From Streptomyces sp. XY006 (GTDB lineage Bacteria; Actinomycetota; Actinomycetes; Streptomycetales; Streptomycetaceae), in assembly GCF_002237655.1 (NCBI RefSeq), contig NZ_NOKT01000004.1:186001-250000 (forward strand): 64,000 nt of DNA. Reading direction: 5' to 3'. The notes beneath the pieces were generated by a model that was given only the letters and a program-made list of their open reading frames with translations, did not search any database and was not told the DNA's origin. A program made the position numbers and the translations under genes. Shown piece by piece: positions 43,264-52,159 of this stretch. The first letter of the stretch is position 1. Every line of letters begins with the position of its first letter.

Positions 43264-43518
43264 ATGGATCGCATCAAGCCGCGCAAACACGTCTACAACG
43301 GCATGCCCGCGCGCGACTTGGGCAGCGAAGGCTGGCACAAGCCGTGGAGCGGCGGCAACGGAGGAAACTGCCTGGAGGCGATGAAGCTCGCCGACGGCCG
43401 GATCGCCGTCCGCCAGTCCACCGACCCGGACGGGCCCGCGCTGATCTACACCACCGCCGAGATGACCGCCTTCATCGAAGGGGCGAAGGCGGGAGAGGCG
43501 GACTTCCTGCTGTCCTGA
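43264..43518 (+). CDS. DUF397 small protein (partner of the XRE regulator)
   Basis: 84-aa protein; its ATG directly follows the TGA of the XRE gene (TGAATG), so translation is coupled. The DUF397 core is present: WHKPWSGGNGGNCLEAMKLADGRIAVRQSTDPDGPALIYTTAEMTAFIEGAKAGEFD-like end. In WhiJ/BldB-type systems such proteins modulate the cognate DNA-binding protein. The downstream gap (43519-43667) contains short GCTGAA-type repeats. Confidence 0.93.
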   Translation: MDRIKPRKHVYNGMPARDLGSEGWHKPWSGGNGGNCLEAMKLADGRIAVRQSTDPDGPALIYTTAEMTAFIEGAKAGEADFLLS

Positions 43519-43547
43519 CGTGCTCGCCCCTTGCTCACGCTCGACTT

Positions 43548-43640
43548 CCCTTTGCTGACGCTGAATTGCTGAAGCTGAATTGCAGAAGCTGATGTGCTGA
43601 CGCCGAATCGCTGATGCCGAATCGCTGGTGCTGAAGTGAC
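43548..43640. repeat. Short imperfect repeats after the DUF397 gene
   Basis: Direct repeats on the theme GCTGA(A/C)GCTGAATTGC and GCTGATGCCGAATCGC follow one another between the DUF397 stop and the methyltransferase start. They are relatively AT-rich. They are imperfect with 15-17-bp spacing. Confidence 0.7.
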
Positions 43641-43667
43641 CACCCTCTGTGCCTTATGGAGTGCCTC

Positions 43668-44480
43668 ATGACCGGGCAGGACCCCACGTCGTCCGTCAGG
43701 ATCGACACGACCAGACCGCATCCCGCGCGGATGTACGACTGGTACCTCGGCGGCAAGGACAACTATCCGGTCGACGAGCAGATGGGCCGGCAGATGCTCA
43801 CCCTCGACCCGAGGGTGCCGGTGATGGCGCGCGTCAACCGCGCGTTCATGCACCGGACCACGCGCTGGCTGGCCCAGCAGGGCGTACGCCAGTTCCTGGA
43901 CATCGGCACGGGCATACCGACCGAGCCCAACCTCCACCAGGTCGCCCAGCGGGTCGCCCCCGACGCCCGGGTCGTCTACTGCGACAACGACCCCATCGTG
44001 CTGGCCCACGCGGCGGCCCTGCTGCGCGGCACGGACGAAGGCGTGACCGAGTACCTCCAGGCCGACGTGCGCGACCCGGACGCCATCCTGGAGGGCGCGC
44101 GGAAGGTCCTGGACTTCACCCGGCCCGTCGCGCTGTCCCTCATCGCGCTGCTGCACTTCGTCTCCGACGAGGACGGCGCGCACGACCTGGTCGGCCGGCT
44201 CCTCGCCGAACTGCCCTCCGGCAGCTACCTGGTGATCACCCACGCCACCTCCGACTTCACCCCGGAGGAGTCGAAGGCGGCCACCGAGAAGCTCCGCGCC
44301 GCCGGTGTCACCCTCGCCCTGCGCTCCCGCGCGGAGTTCACCCGCTTCTTCGACGGGCTGGAGCTGATCGAGCCCGGCGTCGACGTGCCGCACCACTGGC
44401 ACCCCGAGCTGGGCGAGCCCGTGCCCGGGCAGGACGACGGGGTGATCCCGGGGTACGGGGCGGTGGCCCGCAAGCCGTAG
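43668..44480 (+). CDS. SAM-dependent methyltransferase (PF04672 / DUF574)
   Basis: 270-aa protein of the actinomycete-specific PF04672 methyltransferase family, ATG 43668 with GGAG six bases upstream (ATG 43656 is less likely). Signatures: RPHPARMYDWYLGGKDNYPVD near the N-terminus, motif I FLDIGTGIPTEPNLHQVAQ, VVYCDNDPIVLAHAAALL, and LLHFVSDEDGAHDLVGRLL. These genes are abundant in Streptomyces and frequently sit beside XRE/DUF397 pairs; their substrate is unknown. It converges on the MocR gene (22-bp gap). Confidence 0.9.
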   Translation: MTGQDPTSSVRIDTTRPHPARMYDWYLGGKDNYPVDEQMGRQMLTLDPRVPVMARVNRAFMHRTTRWLAQQGVRQFLDIGTGIPTEPNLHQVAQRVAPDARVVYCDNDPIVLAHAAALLRGTDEGVTEYLQADVRDPDAILEGARKVLDFTRPVALSLIALLHFVSDEDGAHDLVGRLLAELPSGSYLVITHATSDFTPEESKAATEKLRAAGVTLALRSRAEFTRFFDGLELIEPGVDVPHHWHPELGEPVPGQDDGVIPGYGAVARKP

Positions 44481-44502
44481 CCTCGCTTTCCGCACGGGCC
44501 GG

Positions 44503-45915
44503 TCAGGGCGGCGGCAGTGCGCCGCACAGCGCCTCCAGGGCCGGCCCGTAGGCGTGCTCGGAGGGGGTCGCGTACCCCACGACGAGCCCGTCGCCCACCG
44601 GCATGTCCGTCTCCGGGTGCCGGAAGGCGGCCAGACCGTCGAGGGCGACGCCCTGCCAGGCGGCGGCCTTGACCGCGGACGCCTCGGTGCCGGGCGGCAG
44701 CCGCAGCACCGCGTGCAGCCCCGCCGCGACACCGGTGACCTCGATGTGCGGCGCGTGCGCGGCGAGCGCCGCGACCAGCCGGTCCCGGCGGCGGCGGTAG
44801 CGCTGCCGCATCCGCCGCACGTGCCGGTCGTACGACCCCGACGCGATGAAGTCCGCCAGGCACAGCTGGTCGAGGACGCTCGCCCACGCCTCCCGCTCCC
44901 CCTTGGCGGCCCGTACGGCGTCGACGTACCGCTCCGGCAGCACCATCCAGCCCAGCCGCACCGCAGGGGACAGGCTCTTGCTGACCGAGCCGACGTGGAT
45001 CACCCGCTCCGGGTCCAGACCCTGGACCACGCCGACCGGCTTGCGGTCGTAGCGGAACTCCCCGTCGTAGTCGTCCTCCAGGACCAGCGCGTCCCGGGTG
45101 CGGGCCCAGTCGAGCACGGCCGTCCGGCGCGCCGGGTGCAGCGGGCCGCCGGTCGGGAACTGGTGCGCCGGCGTGAGCAGTACGGCCCGCTCGCGGCCCA
45201 ACCGGTCCACCCGGGCGCCGTGTTCGTCGAGCGGCAGCGGCACCGTCCGCACCCCGGCGGCGGCCAGGACCTCGCGGTGGAACCCGAGCCCGTACGCCTC
45301 CACCGCCAGGGGCCCGCGCAGCACGCCCCCGCCGAAGAGCAGCCGCAGCGCGTGCGCGAAGCCGGAGCAGATCACGATCCTGCCCGGCTCGGTCCGCACG
45401 CCACGCGCGCGTGCCAGGTACTCGGCCAGCGCTTCGCGCAGTTCGGCCCGGCCCGCCGGATCACCCGGTCCGAACACCTCGTTGGGCGCCTGCTGGAGGG
45501 CCCGGCGGTAGGAGGCCAGCCAGGCCGAGCGCGGGAAGGCGGAGGCGTCCGGGGTGCCCTGTGTCAGGTCGTGCCGGGGGCCACGCGCGCGTGCGGGGGA
45601 GCGTGCGGGCACGCGGGCGGCCGGCCGCAGCGGCGCGGCGCGCTCCGCGACCCGCGTCCCCGAGCCCTGCCGGGCGGTCAGCCAGCCCTCCGCGACGAGC
45701 TCGGCGTACGCGTCCGCCACCGTGTTGCGGGCCACGCCGAGGTCGGCCGCGAGCGACCGGTACGGCGGCAGCCGGGTGCCCGGAGCCAGCCGCCCGCTGC
45801 GGACGGCCTCCCGCAGGGCCCGGATCAGCGCCGCGCGCCGGCCGCCCGGCCCGGTCAGCTCCAGATGCAAATCCGACCCGATCCGCTCCGCCGAATTGAC
45901 CCACGAATCTGCCAT
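44503..45915 (-). CDS. MocR/PdxR-type regulator (GntR HTH fused to aminotransferase domain)
   Basis: 470-aa PLP-binding transcriptional regulator, ATG 45915. N-terminal GntR winged helix (RRAALIRALREAVRSGRLAPGTRLPPYRSLAADLGVARNTVADAYAEL) followed by a fold-type-I aminotransferase domain with the PLP Lys in VGSVSKSLSPAVRLGW and the Asp/Tyr region VLEDDYDGEFRY. The members regulate vitamin B6 or amino-acid metabolism and usually control the divergent neighbour; here this is the AhpD-family gene 47 bp away. A TAGGGT box eight bases before its ATG suggests a leaderless or near-leaderless transcript. Confidence 0.9.
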   Translation of the reverse strand: MADSWVNSAERIGSDLHLELTGPGGRRAALIRALREAVRSGRLAPGTRLPPYRSLAADLGVARNTVADAYAELVAEGWLTARQGSGTRVAERAAPLRPAARVPARSPARARGPRHDLTQGTPDASAFPRSAWLASYRRALQQAPNEVFGPGDPAGRAELREALAEYLARARGVRTEPGRIVICSGFAHALRLLFGGGVLRGPLAVEAYGLGFHREVLAAAGVRTVPLPLDEHGARVDRLGRERAVLLTPAHQFPTGGPLHPARRTAVLDWARTRDALVLEDDYDGEFRYDRKPVGVVQGLDPERVIHVGSVSKSLSPAVRLGWMVLPERYVDAVRAAKGEREAWASVLDQLCLADFIASGSYDRHVRRMRQRYRRRRDRLVAALAAHAPHIEVTGVAAGLHAVLRLPPGTEASAVKAAAWQGVALDGLAAFRHPETDMPVGDGLVVGYATPSEHAYGPALEALCGALPPP

Positions 45916-45962
45916 GGAAATGCACCCTAGCGTGGGTCTTTCCGGCCCATAGGTTGAACGGT

Positions 45963-46448
45963 ATGACGACGCACACGAGCACGAACACCGCCCCCGTGAA
46001 GGCGCCCCGGCTGGAGTTCGCCAAGGCCGCCCCGAAGGCCTTCCGGGCCCTGATCGCCTTCGACGCCGCCGCCCGTGAGGGCCTCGACCCGGCCCTCGTC
46101 GAACTGATCCAGATCCGCGCCTCCCACCTCAACCACTGCGCGTACTGCCTCCACATGCACACCAACGACGCCCGCAAGGCCGGGGAGAGCGAGGACCGGC
46201 TGCACATGGTCGCCGTGTGGCGCGAGGCGCGGCACTTCTTCACCGAGCGGGAGCAGGCGGCCCTCGCCCTCACCGAGGCCGTGACGCTGGTGGCCGGCGC
46301 GGGCGTCCCGGACGACGTCTACGCCGAGGCCGCCGCGCGGTTCGACGAGCGGGAACTGGCCCAGGTGCTCGCCCTGATCTGCACGATCAACACGTGGAAC
46401 CGGGTGGCACTGTCCACGGCGAAGCCGGCGGGGACGGACGAGCGGTGA
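45963..46448 (+). CDS. Carboxymuconolactone decarboxylase / AhpD-family protein
   Basis: 161-aa alkylhydroperoxidase-D-like protein, ATG 45963. The redox motif is complete: HLNHCAYCLHMHTNDARKAGE (CxxC plus downstream His). FTEREQAALALTEAVTL and VLALICTINTWNRVALS are family signatures. It probably reduces peroxides or protects against oxidative stress. It is controlled by the divergent MocR regulator (inference from position). Its 3' gap to gltD contains a 25-bp tandem array. Confidence 0.9.
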   Translation: MTTHTSTNTAPVKAPRLEFAKAAPKAFRALIAFDAAAREGLDPALVELIQIRASHLNHCAYCLHMHTNDARKAGESEDRLHMVAVWREARHFFTEREQAALALTEAVTLVAGAGVPDDVYAEAAARFDERELAQVLALICTINTWNRVALSTAKPAGTDER

Positions 46449-46497
46449 CGTCCCGGCCCCGGAGGCCCCGCGGCTGGGGCTCTGCGGGCACTGCACC

Positions 46498-46618
46498 GCC
46501 GTCGGCCGGGGGTGCCATGCCAGCCGTCGGCCTGGGCGCTGTACCGCGGTCGGCCGGGGCGCGCTGCACTGCCGGCGGCCGGAGCCCGCTGCACTGCCGT
46601 CGGCCTGGGCGCTACACC
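46498..46618. repeat. Tandem array, five units of 23-25 bp, containing the gltD stop
   Basis: Units start at 46498, 46523, 46546, 46571 and 46596, each beginning GC(C/G)G(T/G)CGGCC. The last unit (46596-46618) contains CTA at 46612-46614, the gltD stop on the minus strand; unit 2 has the same sequence except CTG at that place. Confidence 0.93.
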
Positions 46619-48102
46619 ACCATCGGGCGGTCGTACGGGCCGATCGGTGCCGGCAGGGCCGAACCGCCCGTCAGATGACGGTCGACGGCCGCCGCCACCG
46701 CCCGCCCCTCGGCGATCGCCCAGACGATGAGCGACTGCCCGCGGGCGGCGTCACCCGCGGCGAACACCCCGGGCACGTTGGTGGCGAACCCGGCGTCCCG
46801 CGCGATCGTGCCGCGGGGCTCCAGCTCCAGTCCGAGCTGGTCGACGAGGCCGTCCTGCCGGTCCGGCCCCGAGAAACCGAGCGCGAGCAGCACGAGGTCG
46901 GCCGGAAGCGTCCGCCCGGTGCCGTCCACCGGGCGGCGCCGCTCGTCGACCTCCACCAGGTGCAGCGAACGGACATGCCCCTGCGCGTCCCCGTCGAAGC
47001 GCAGGGTGGACGCCGCGAACAGCCGCGCGTCCGCGTCCGCGACCGGGGCGGTCCGCAGGTCACGGGCCTCCTCGTGCGCGGCGGACAGCCGGTAGAGCCG
47101 TACCGGGTAGGTCGGCCACGGCTCGGTGTCCTCGTCGCGCTCCGCGCCCGGCAGCGCGTAGATGTCCAGCTGGGTCACGGACGCGGCACCCTCCCGGACG
47201 GCCGTGCCCAGGCAGTCCGCGCCGGTGTCGCCCCCGCCGACGATCACAACGTGCTTCCCCGCGGCCGACAGGGGAGACGTCTCCAGATCGCCCTCCCCCA
47301 CCCGGTTGGACAACGGGAGGTACTCCATCGCCTGATGAATGCCCGTCAGCTCACGCCCCGGCACCGGCAGTTCCCGCCAGGCCGTGGCGCCCGTCGCGAT
47401 CACCACGGCGTCGTAGCGGGTCCGCAGCTCGTCGGCGCCGATGTCCCGCCCGACCGCCGTCGACGTGCGGAACCTGGTCCCCTCGGCCCGCATCTGCTCC
47501 AGCCGACGCTCCAGATGGTGCTTCTCCATCTTGAACGCGGGGATGCCGTACCGCATCAGGCCGCCGAGCCGGTCGTCCCGTTCGTACACCGCCACCGTGT
47601 GCCCGGCCCGGGTCAGCTGCTGGGCGGCGGCCAGCCCGGTCGGTCCCGAACCGATCACCGCGACCGTCCTGCCCGACAGCCGGTCCGGCGGCCGCGGCGG
47701 CGCGAAGCCTTCCTCCCAGGCCCGGTCGGCGATCGCGCACTCGACGTTCTTGATGGTCACGGCCGGCTGGTTGATCGCCAGCACACACCCCGCCTCGCAG
47801 GGCGCCGGGCACAACCGGCCCGTGAACTCGGGGAAGTTGTTCGTGGCGTGCAGCCGGTCGGCGGCCGCCCGCCAGTCCTCCCGCGACACCAGGTCGTTCC
47901 ACTCCGGGATCAGGTTCCCCAGCGGGCACGCCTCGTGGCAGAACGGGATGCCGCAGTCCATGCAACGGTCGGCCTGTTTGCTGATGATCGGCAGCAGCGC
48001 CCCGGGGACGTAGACCTCGTCCCAGTCCCGCACCCGCTCCTCGACCGGCCGGCGCGGCCAGTCCTGGCGGGGCGTGGTCAGAAAACCCTTGGGATCGGCC
48101 AT
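46612..48102 (-). CDS. gltD: Glutamate synthase small subunit-like NAD(P)H oxidoreductase
   Basis: 496-aa flavoprotein of the GltD family, ATG 48102 with AAGGAA upstream. The N-terminal Fe-S domain has two Cys groups: [17 protein letters not shown] (from residue 47) and [12 protein letters not shown] motif [17 protein letters not shown] and NADPH motif [18 protein letters not shown] are clear, and [22 protein letters not shown] closes the FAD site. No gltB large subunit is present in the window, so this is an orphan small subunit and may pass electrons to another partner. The stop lies in a tandem-repeat unit. Confidence 0.88.
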   Translation of the reverse strand: MADPKGFLTTPRQDWPRRPVEERVRDWDEVYVPGALLPIISKQADRCMDCGIPFCHEACPLGNLIPEWNDLVSREDWRAAADRLHATNNFPEFTGRLCPAPCEAGCVLAINQPAVTIKNVECAIADRAWEEGFAPPRPPDRLSGRTVAVIGSGPTGLAAAQQLTRAGHTVAVYERDDRLGGLMRYGIPAFKMEKHHLERRLEQMRAEGTRFRTSTAVGRDIGADELRTRYDAVVIATGATAWRELPVPGRELTGIHQAMEYLPLSNRVGEGDLETSPLSAAGKHVVIVGGGDTGADCLGTAVREGAASVTQLDIYALPGAERDEDTEPWPTYPVRLYRLSAAHEEARDLRTAPVADADARLFAASTLRFDGDAQGHVRSLHLVEVDERRRPVDGTGRTLPADLVLLALGFSGPDRQDGLVDQLGLELEPRGTIARDAGFATNVPGVFAAGDAARGQSLIVWAIAEGRAVAAAVDRHLTGGSALPAPIGPYDRPMVV

Positions 48103-48347
<245 letters not shown>

Positions 48348-48827
48348 TCAGGTGAGTGCCAGGACGTACGCGAGGGCCGCCCCGGCCGAGGCCACCGTGC
48401 GGACGTGGTTCCACAGCGTCCACTCGCGCAGGTACGCCGACCAGTACGCCGCCGCCTCCGACGTGCCCGGCTCCAGCCCGGCCAGCGCGTCGTTGCGCGG
48501 CACATTGGCGACCATAGTGAGCCCGAACGAGCCGAACAGGTACAGCGCGCTGCCCACCAGCAGCTCCACCGTCCCCTCCTCCGGCCACAGCACGAACGTC
48601 ACCACGGCGATCACCGCGCACAGCACGGCCGACCCGAGAAACACGGCCATGAAGGGCGGGGTCACCGCGGCCACGTTGATCGCCTTCATCGCGGCTACCC
48701 CCTGCGCGGGCGGCAGCGCGCCGAGACCCCGCATGACGAAAGTCGAGAAGGCACAGAACACCCCGGCCACCAGACCGGTCCCGAGCACGCCCAGCACCGT
48801 CAGCCAGAAGTACGGTCCGTCGATCAT
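48348..48827 (-). CDS. DUF1772 (anthrone-oxygenase-like) membrane protein
   Basis: 159-aa integral membrane protein, ATG 48827 with GGAGAGG upstream. Four hydrophobic helices: FWLTVLGVLGTGLVAGVFCAF, PPFMAVFLGSAVLCAVIAVVTF, LLVGSALYLFGSFGLTMVANV and VRTVASAGAALAYVLAL. MVANVPRNDALAG is the DUF1772 signature. Some members are anthrone oxygenases in polyketide pathways, but no such pathway is here. It is probably monocistronic. Confidence 0.85.
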   Translation of the reverse strand: MIDGPYFWLTVLGVLGTGLVAGVFCAFSTFVMRGLGALPPAQGVAAMKAINVAAVTPPFMAVFLGSAVLCAVIAVVTFVLWPEEGTVELLVGSALYLFGSFGLTMVANVPRNDALAGLEPGTSEAAAYWSAYLREWTLWNHVRTVASAGAALAYVLALT

Positions 48828-48978
48828 CTCAGCCTCTCCCGCCCGTCGGGCCGGGATCCTGCCCGGCACCCGCCACCACCACAAGTGAAATTCCGTACGG
48901 GCACCGCGACCATCGCCGAGCGACGCGCGGGCATACGCGAACGTCCACGGGCCCTCGGATCGCCCCCTCCTTCCCCTG

Positions 48979-49677
48979 TCACCCCGTGGAGCCGAGCCCC
49001 GTCCGCGTCCACCCCCTGAGCACCGTCTCCACCGCCGCCGCGATCCGCCGTCGCGCCTCGTGCCGCGGCACACCGCTCATCAGCAGCCGGTCGTACGGGG
49101 TGTCCAGATGCCGTACCGACGCCACGACCGCCGCCATCACCGCGTCCTCGGTCAGCGCCCGCCCCGCCGCGCTCCGGCCCACCCGCCCGCTGCCCCGCTC
49201 CGAGGCATGCGCGGCGATGGCCCGCGCCCGGTCGGGCGGGCACCCCGGAAGCAGCCGGAGTATCTCCGCCGCGAACGCCTGCGCGAACAGGGCGTCCTGA
49301 TCCGCCCGGCGCCGCGCGTCCCGGACCCGGCGCCGCCGTCTCGCCTCGGAGTCCGCGAGACACCGCTGCTCCGCCCTGGCCAGGGCCGCCTCCTCGACCA
49401 GGACGCCCTGCCGCTCGTAACGGCTCTTGCGCCGGTTGAACCGCACCACCACCGCCGACAACACGCTCTCCTCCCGCGACCTGCGCGTCAGCGCGGTGTC
49501 GCCGCGCGGCAGGAACACCAGATGTCCCAGGTCGGCACAGTCGAGGCAGCGCGGGGCGCTGTCCTCCAGGACGAGCAGCGGCAGCGGCCCCCGCCGGCAC
49601 TCGGCACACTGCCGCCGCTTGAGGGGCTGGAAGACGAGAAGTCCGGAGTGGGGCGGGAACAGTGCGCGAGCGGCCAT
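48979..49677 (-). CDS. DUF2293 protein with zinc-ribbon-like Cys pairs
   Basis: 232-aa protein, ATG 49677 (MAARALFPPHSGLLV). Two CxxC pairs (CAECRRG at about residues 24-30 and CLDCADLG at about 45-52) suggest a small zinc ribbon. A highly basic helical stretch follows (RRKSRYERQGVLVEEAALARAEQRC...RRRRRVRDARRRAD), then the C-terminal DUF2293 region (PYDRLLMSGVPRHEARRRIAAAVETVLRGW). Nucleic-acid binding is plausible from charge and zinc ribbon but unproven. It is divergent from the kinase-like gene. Confidence 0.82.
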   Translation of the reverse strand: MAARALFPPHSGLLVFQPLKRRQCAECRRGPLPLLVLEDSAPRCLDCADLGHLVFLPRGDTALTRRSREESVLSAVVVRFNRRKSRYERQGVLVEEAALARAEQRCLADSEARRRRRVRDARRRADQDALFAQAFAAEILRLLPGCPPDRARAIAAHASERGSGRVGRSAAGRALTEDAVMAAVVASVRHLDTPYDRLLMSGVPRHEARRRIAAAVETVLRGWTRTGLGSTG

Positions 49678-49770
49678 ACCGTGTTCTTTCCCCCCGGCGG
49701 CCGTGCGCACCGGGCGGGTCGGCCGGCGGCGGAGAGACCTCGGGGACGCTCTGCCGTGGCCTGACGCATC

Positions 49771-50412
49771 ATGGGCCGTGTGCGACTCGAAGCGATCACC
49801 TGGGACCGGCTCGGCGACCTGCTCGCCGAGCGCCTGCTCGACCTGAAGCCCGCCGACGGCAGTCCCTGGCCGCGCATCGCCTTCGACGGCGCTCCGGCGG
49901 CTCACCCGGGCGACCTCGCCCACCGCGTCCGCGAAGCGCTGCGCGTCCGCGGCCGCTCCGCGCTCGTCGTCGGCACGGAGGGCTTCCTGCGCCCCGCCTC
50001 CGTCCGGCTGGAGTACGGCCACCGGGACGTGGAGGCCTACTACAGCGGCTGGTACGACACCGGCGCCCTGCGGCGTGAGGTCTTCAACCCTCTCGAAGCC
50101 AGCGGTGACGGTCGCGTCCTGCCCGACCTCTGGGACCCGGCCACCGACCGGGCCACCCGCAGTCCCTACGTACAACTCCCGCCCGACAGCCTGCTGTTGA
50201 TGCACGGTCCCTTCCTCCTCCGGCACTGGTTCCCCTTCGATCTGAGCGTCCACGTCCTCCTCTCCCCGGGCGCCCTGCGCCGCCGCACCCCCGACGACGA
50301 GCACTGGACCCTGCCGGCCTTCGAACGCTACGAGCAGGAGACGGACCCGGCGGGCACGGCGGACGTGCTGGTGCGCGCCGACGATCCGCGCCACCCCGCC
50401 TGGAGCGGCTGA
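49771..50412 (+). CDS. Uridine-kinase-like protein lacking the P-loop lysine
   Basis: 213-aa protein of the actinobacterial uridine-kinase-like family; ATG 49771, with GTG 49780 (MRLEAITWDRL) an equally good choice. The Walker A equivalent reads RIAFDGAPAAHPGDLA, without the GKS/T needed for phosphoryl transfer. Other segments resemble the family: GFLRPASVRLEYGHRDVEAYYSGWYD and SLLLMHGPFLLRHWFPFDLSVHV. It may bind but not phosphorylate, or use another chemistry. No partner gene nearby. Confidence 0.75.
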   Translation: MGRVRLEAITWDRLGDLLAERLLDLKPADGSPWPRIAFDGAPAAHPGDLAHRVREALRVRGRSALVVGTEGFLRPASVRLEYGHRDVEAYYSGWYDTGALRREVFNPLEASGDGRVLPDLWDPATDRATRSPYVQLPPDSLLLMHGPFLLRHWFPFDLSVHVLLSPGALRRRTPDDEHWTLPAFERYEQETDPAGTADVLVRADDPRHPAWSG

Positions 50413-50566
50413 ACAGCCCGCGGTCGAGGACGGGGCGCTCCCGCGGTGGTACGGCTGTGCGGTGTCCGCGTGTGCGGGCGTTCGACGGCGCGGCGAGAAT
50501 GAAGGACGCCGGGACTCGCGGTGCGTCCCCGCTCCGCGCCGGCCGTCCGGCACAAGGAGGTACCCC

Positions 50567-50998
50567 ATGACCACCGCCGGAGACATCATGCACCGCGGCG
50601 TCCAGTGGATCCCCGCCCACGAAACCCTCGACCGCGCCGCTCAGCTCATGCGCGAGCTGAACGTCGGTGCCCTGCCCATCAGCGACGAGAACGAGCGGCT
50701 CTGCGGCATCCTCACCGACCGCGACATCGTCGTCGGCTGCGTCGCCATGGGCCACGACCCCGCCAGGGTCACCGCCGGTGAGATGGCCAAGGGCACGCCC
50801 CGCTGGATCGACGCGAGCGCCGATGTCGGCGAGGTGCTCCGCGAGATGCGCGAACACCGGATCCGCCGCCTGCCCGTGATCGAGGACAAGCGACTGGTCG
50901 GCATGATCAGCGAATCCGACCTGGCCCGGTGCCTGACCGACGACCAGATCGCCTCCTTCACCGAAGGCGTCTACGCCAGGGACACGACCACGGCCTGA
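50567..50998 (+). CDS. CBS-domain pair protein
   Basis: 143-aa protein, ATG 50567 with a perfect AAGGAGGT. It consists of two CBS motifs: TTAGDIMHRGVQWIPAHETL...GALPISDENERLCGILTDRDIVV and AGEMAKGTPRWIDASADVGEVLREMREHRIRRLPVIEDKRLVGMISESDLA. Such stand-alone Bateman modules bind adenine nucleotides and respond to energy state; in Streptomyces many are dormancy- or stress-linked. It converges with corA. Confidence 0.92.
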   Translation: MTTAGDIMHRGVQWIPAHETLDRAAQLMRELNVGALPISDENERLCGILTDRDIVVGCVAMGHDPARVTAGEMAKGTPRWIDASADVGEVLREMREHRIRRLPVIEDKRLVGMISESDLARCLTDDQIASFTEGVYARDTTTA

Positions 50999-51031
50999 TC
51001 CGGCGCGTACCCCGGTGCCGCGAGACCCGTG

Positions 51032-52159
51032 TCAGAGCCAGCCGGTGCGCCGGAACAGCCGGTACAGCGACAGGCACGCCACGGATATGACGCCGATGAC
51101 CATGCCGTAGCCGTACCTCCAGTGCAGCTCCGGCATGTGGTCGAAGTTCATGCCGTACACCCCGCAGACCATGGTCGGCACCGCGATGATCGCGGCCCAC
51201 GCCGTGATCTTCCGCATGTCCTCGTTCTGCGCGACCGTGACCTGCGCGAGGTGCGCCTGGAGGATGGAGTTGAGGAGTTCGTCGAAGGCTGCGATCTGCT
51301 CCTTCGCCCGCAGCAGATGGTCCGAGACGTCACGGAAGTACGCCTGTATCTCGGGGTCGACCGCGCGGATCGGCCGGGTGGCCAGATCCTCCAGCGGCCG
51401 GCTGAGCGGCACCACCGCCCGCTTCAGTTCGAGCAGTTCACGCTTGAGCTGGTAGATGCGGCCCGGGTCGGCCCGCGCGCCGTCCTGCGCGAACACGTCC
51501 GTCTCGACCTGGTCGATGTCCAGCTGCACCGAGTCCGTGACAGTCAGATAGTCGTCGACCACGTGGTCCGCGATCGCGTGCAGCACCGCGGAGGGGCCCT
51601 TGGCGAGCTGCTGCGGGTCGGACTCCAGCTCCTCCCGCAGCGGACCCAGCGAGCCGTGCCGGCCGTGCCGCACCGTGATCACGAAGTCGTGGCCGACGAA
51701 CACCATGATCTCGCCGGTGTTCACCACCTCGCTCGTGGCCGTGAGCTCCTCGTGCTCGACGTAGCAGACCGTCTTGAACACCGCGAACAGCGTCTCGCCG
51801 TAGCGCTCCAGCTTGGGACGCTGGTGGGCCTCGACGGCATCCTCGACGGCCAGGGGGTGCAGGTCGAAGAGCTCGGCGATGCCCGCGAACTCCTGGTCCG
51901 TCGGCTCGTGCAGGCCCAGCCAGACGAAGCCCTCCCGGTGCTTGCGCACCCGCTCCACGACCTCCACCAGATCGCCGCGCACGGGGGTGCGGACACCGTC
52001 CCGGTACGACACGCAGTTCACCACCGAGGAGCCCAGAGGGGAGCGGGCCGGGTGGCTCAGGTCGACGCGCGGGCGCCGCCGGGCCAGCCGGGCCACCTTG
52101 CGCAGGCCACCGACCCCGCCGAGGCTCGTGACCTTCCGTAGATTCCCTGCCATGGACAT
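51032..52159 (-). CDS. corA: CorA-family magnesium/cobalt channel
   Basis: 375-aa divalent-cation channel. ATG 52159 with AAGGAG six bases upstream. The long cytoplasmic funnel (residues about 1-310) contains FVWLGLHEPTDQEF, LHPLAVEDAVEAHQRPKLERYG and the stalk helix. Two C-terminal transmembrane helices follow (ITAWAAIIAVPTMVCGVYGMNF and MVIGVISVACLSLYRLF). The conserved YGMNF pore signature is intact, followed by DHMPEL. The protein works as a homopentamer. It is divergent from the methyltransferase gene. Confidence 0.95.
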   Translation of the reverse strand: MSMAGNLRKVTSLGGVGGLRKVARLARRRPRVDLSHPARSPLGSSVVNCVSYRDGVRTPVRGDLVEVVERVRKHREGFVWLGLHEPTDQEFAGIAELFDLHPLAVEDAVEAHQRPKLERYGETLFAVFKTVCYVEHEELTATSEVVNTGEIMVFVGHDFVITVRHGRHGSLGPLREELESDPQQLAKGPSAVLHAIADHVVDDYLTVTDSVQLDIDQVETDVFAQDGARADPGRIYQLKRELLELKRAVVPLSRPLEDLATRPIRAVDPEIQAYFRDVSDHLLRAKEQIAAFDELLNSILQAHLAQVTVAQNEDMRKITAWAAIIAVPTMVCGVYGMNFDHMPELHWRYGYGMVIGVISVACLSLYRLFRRTGWL

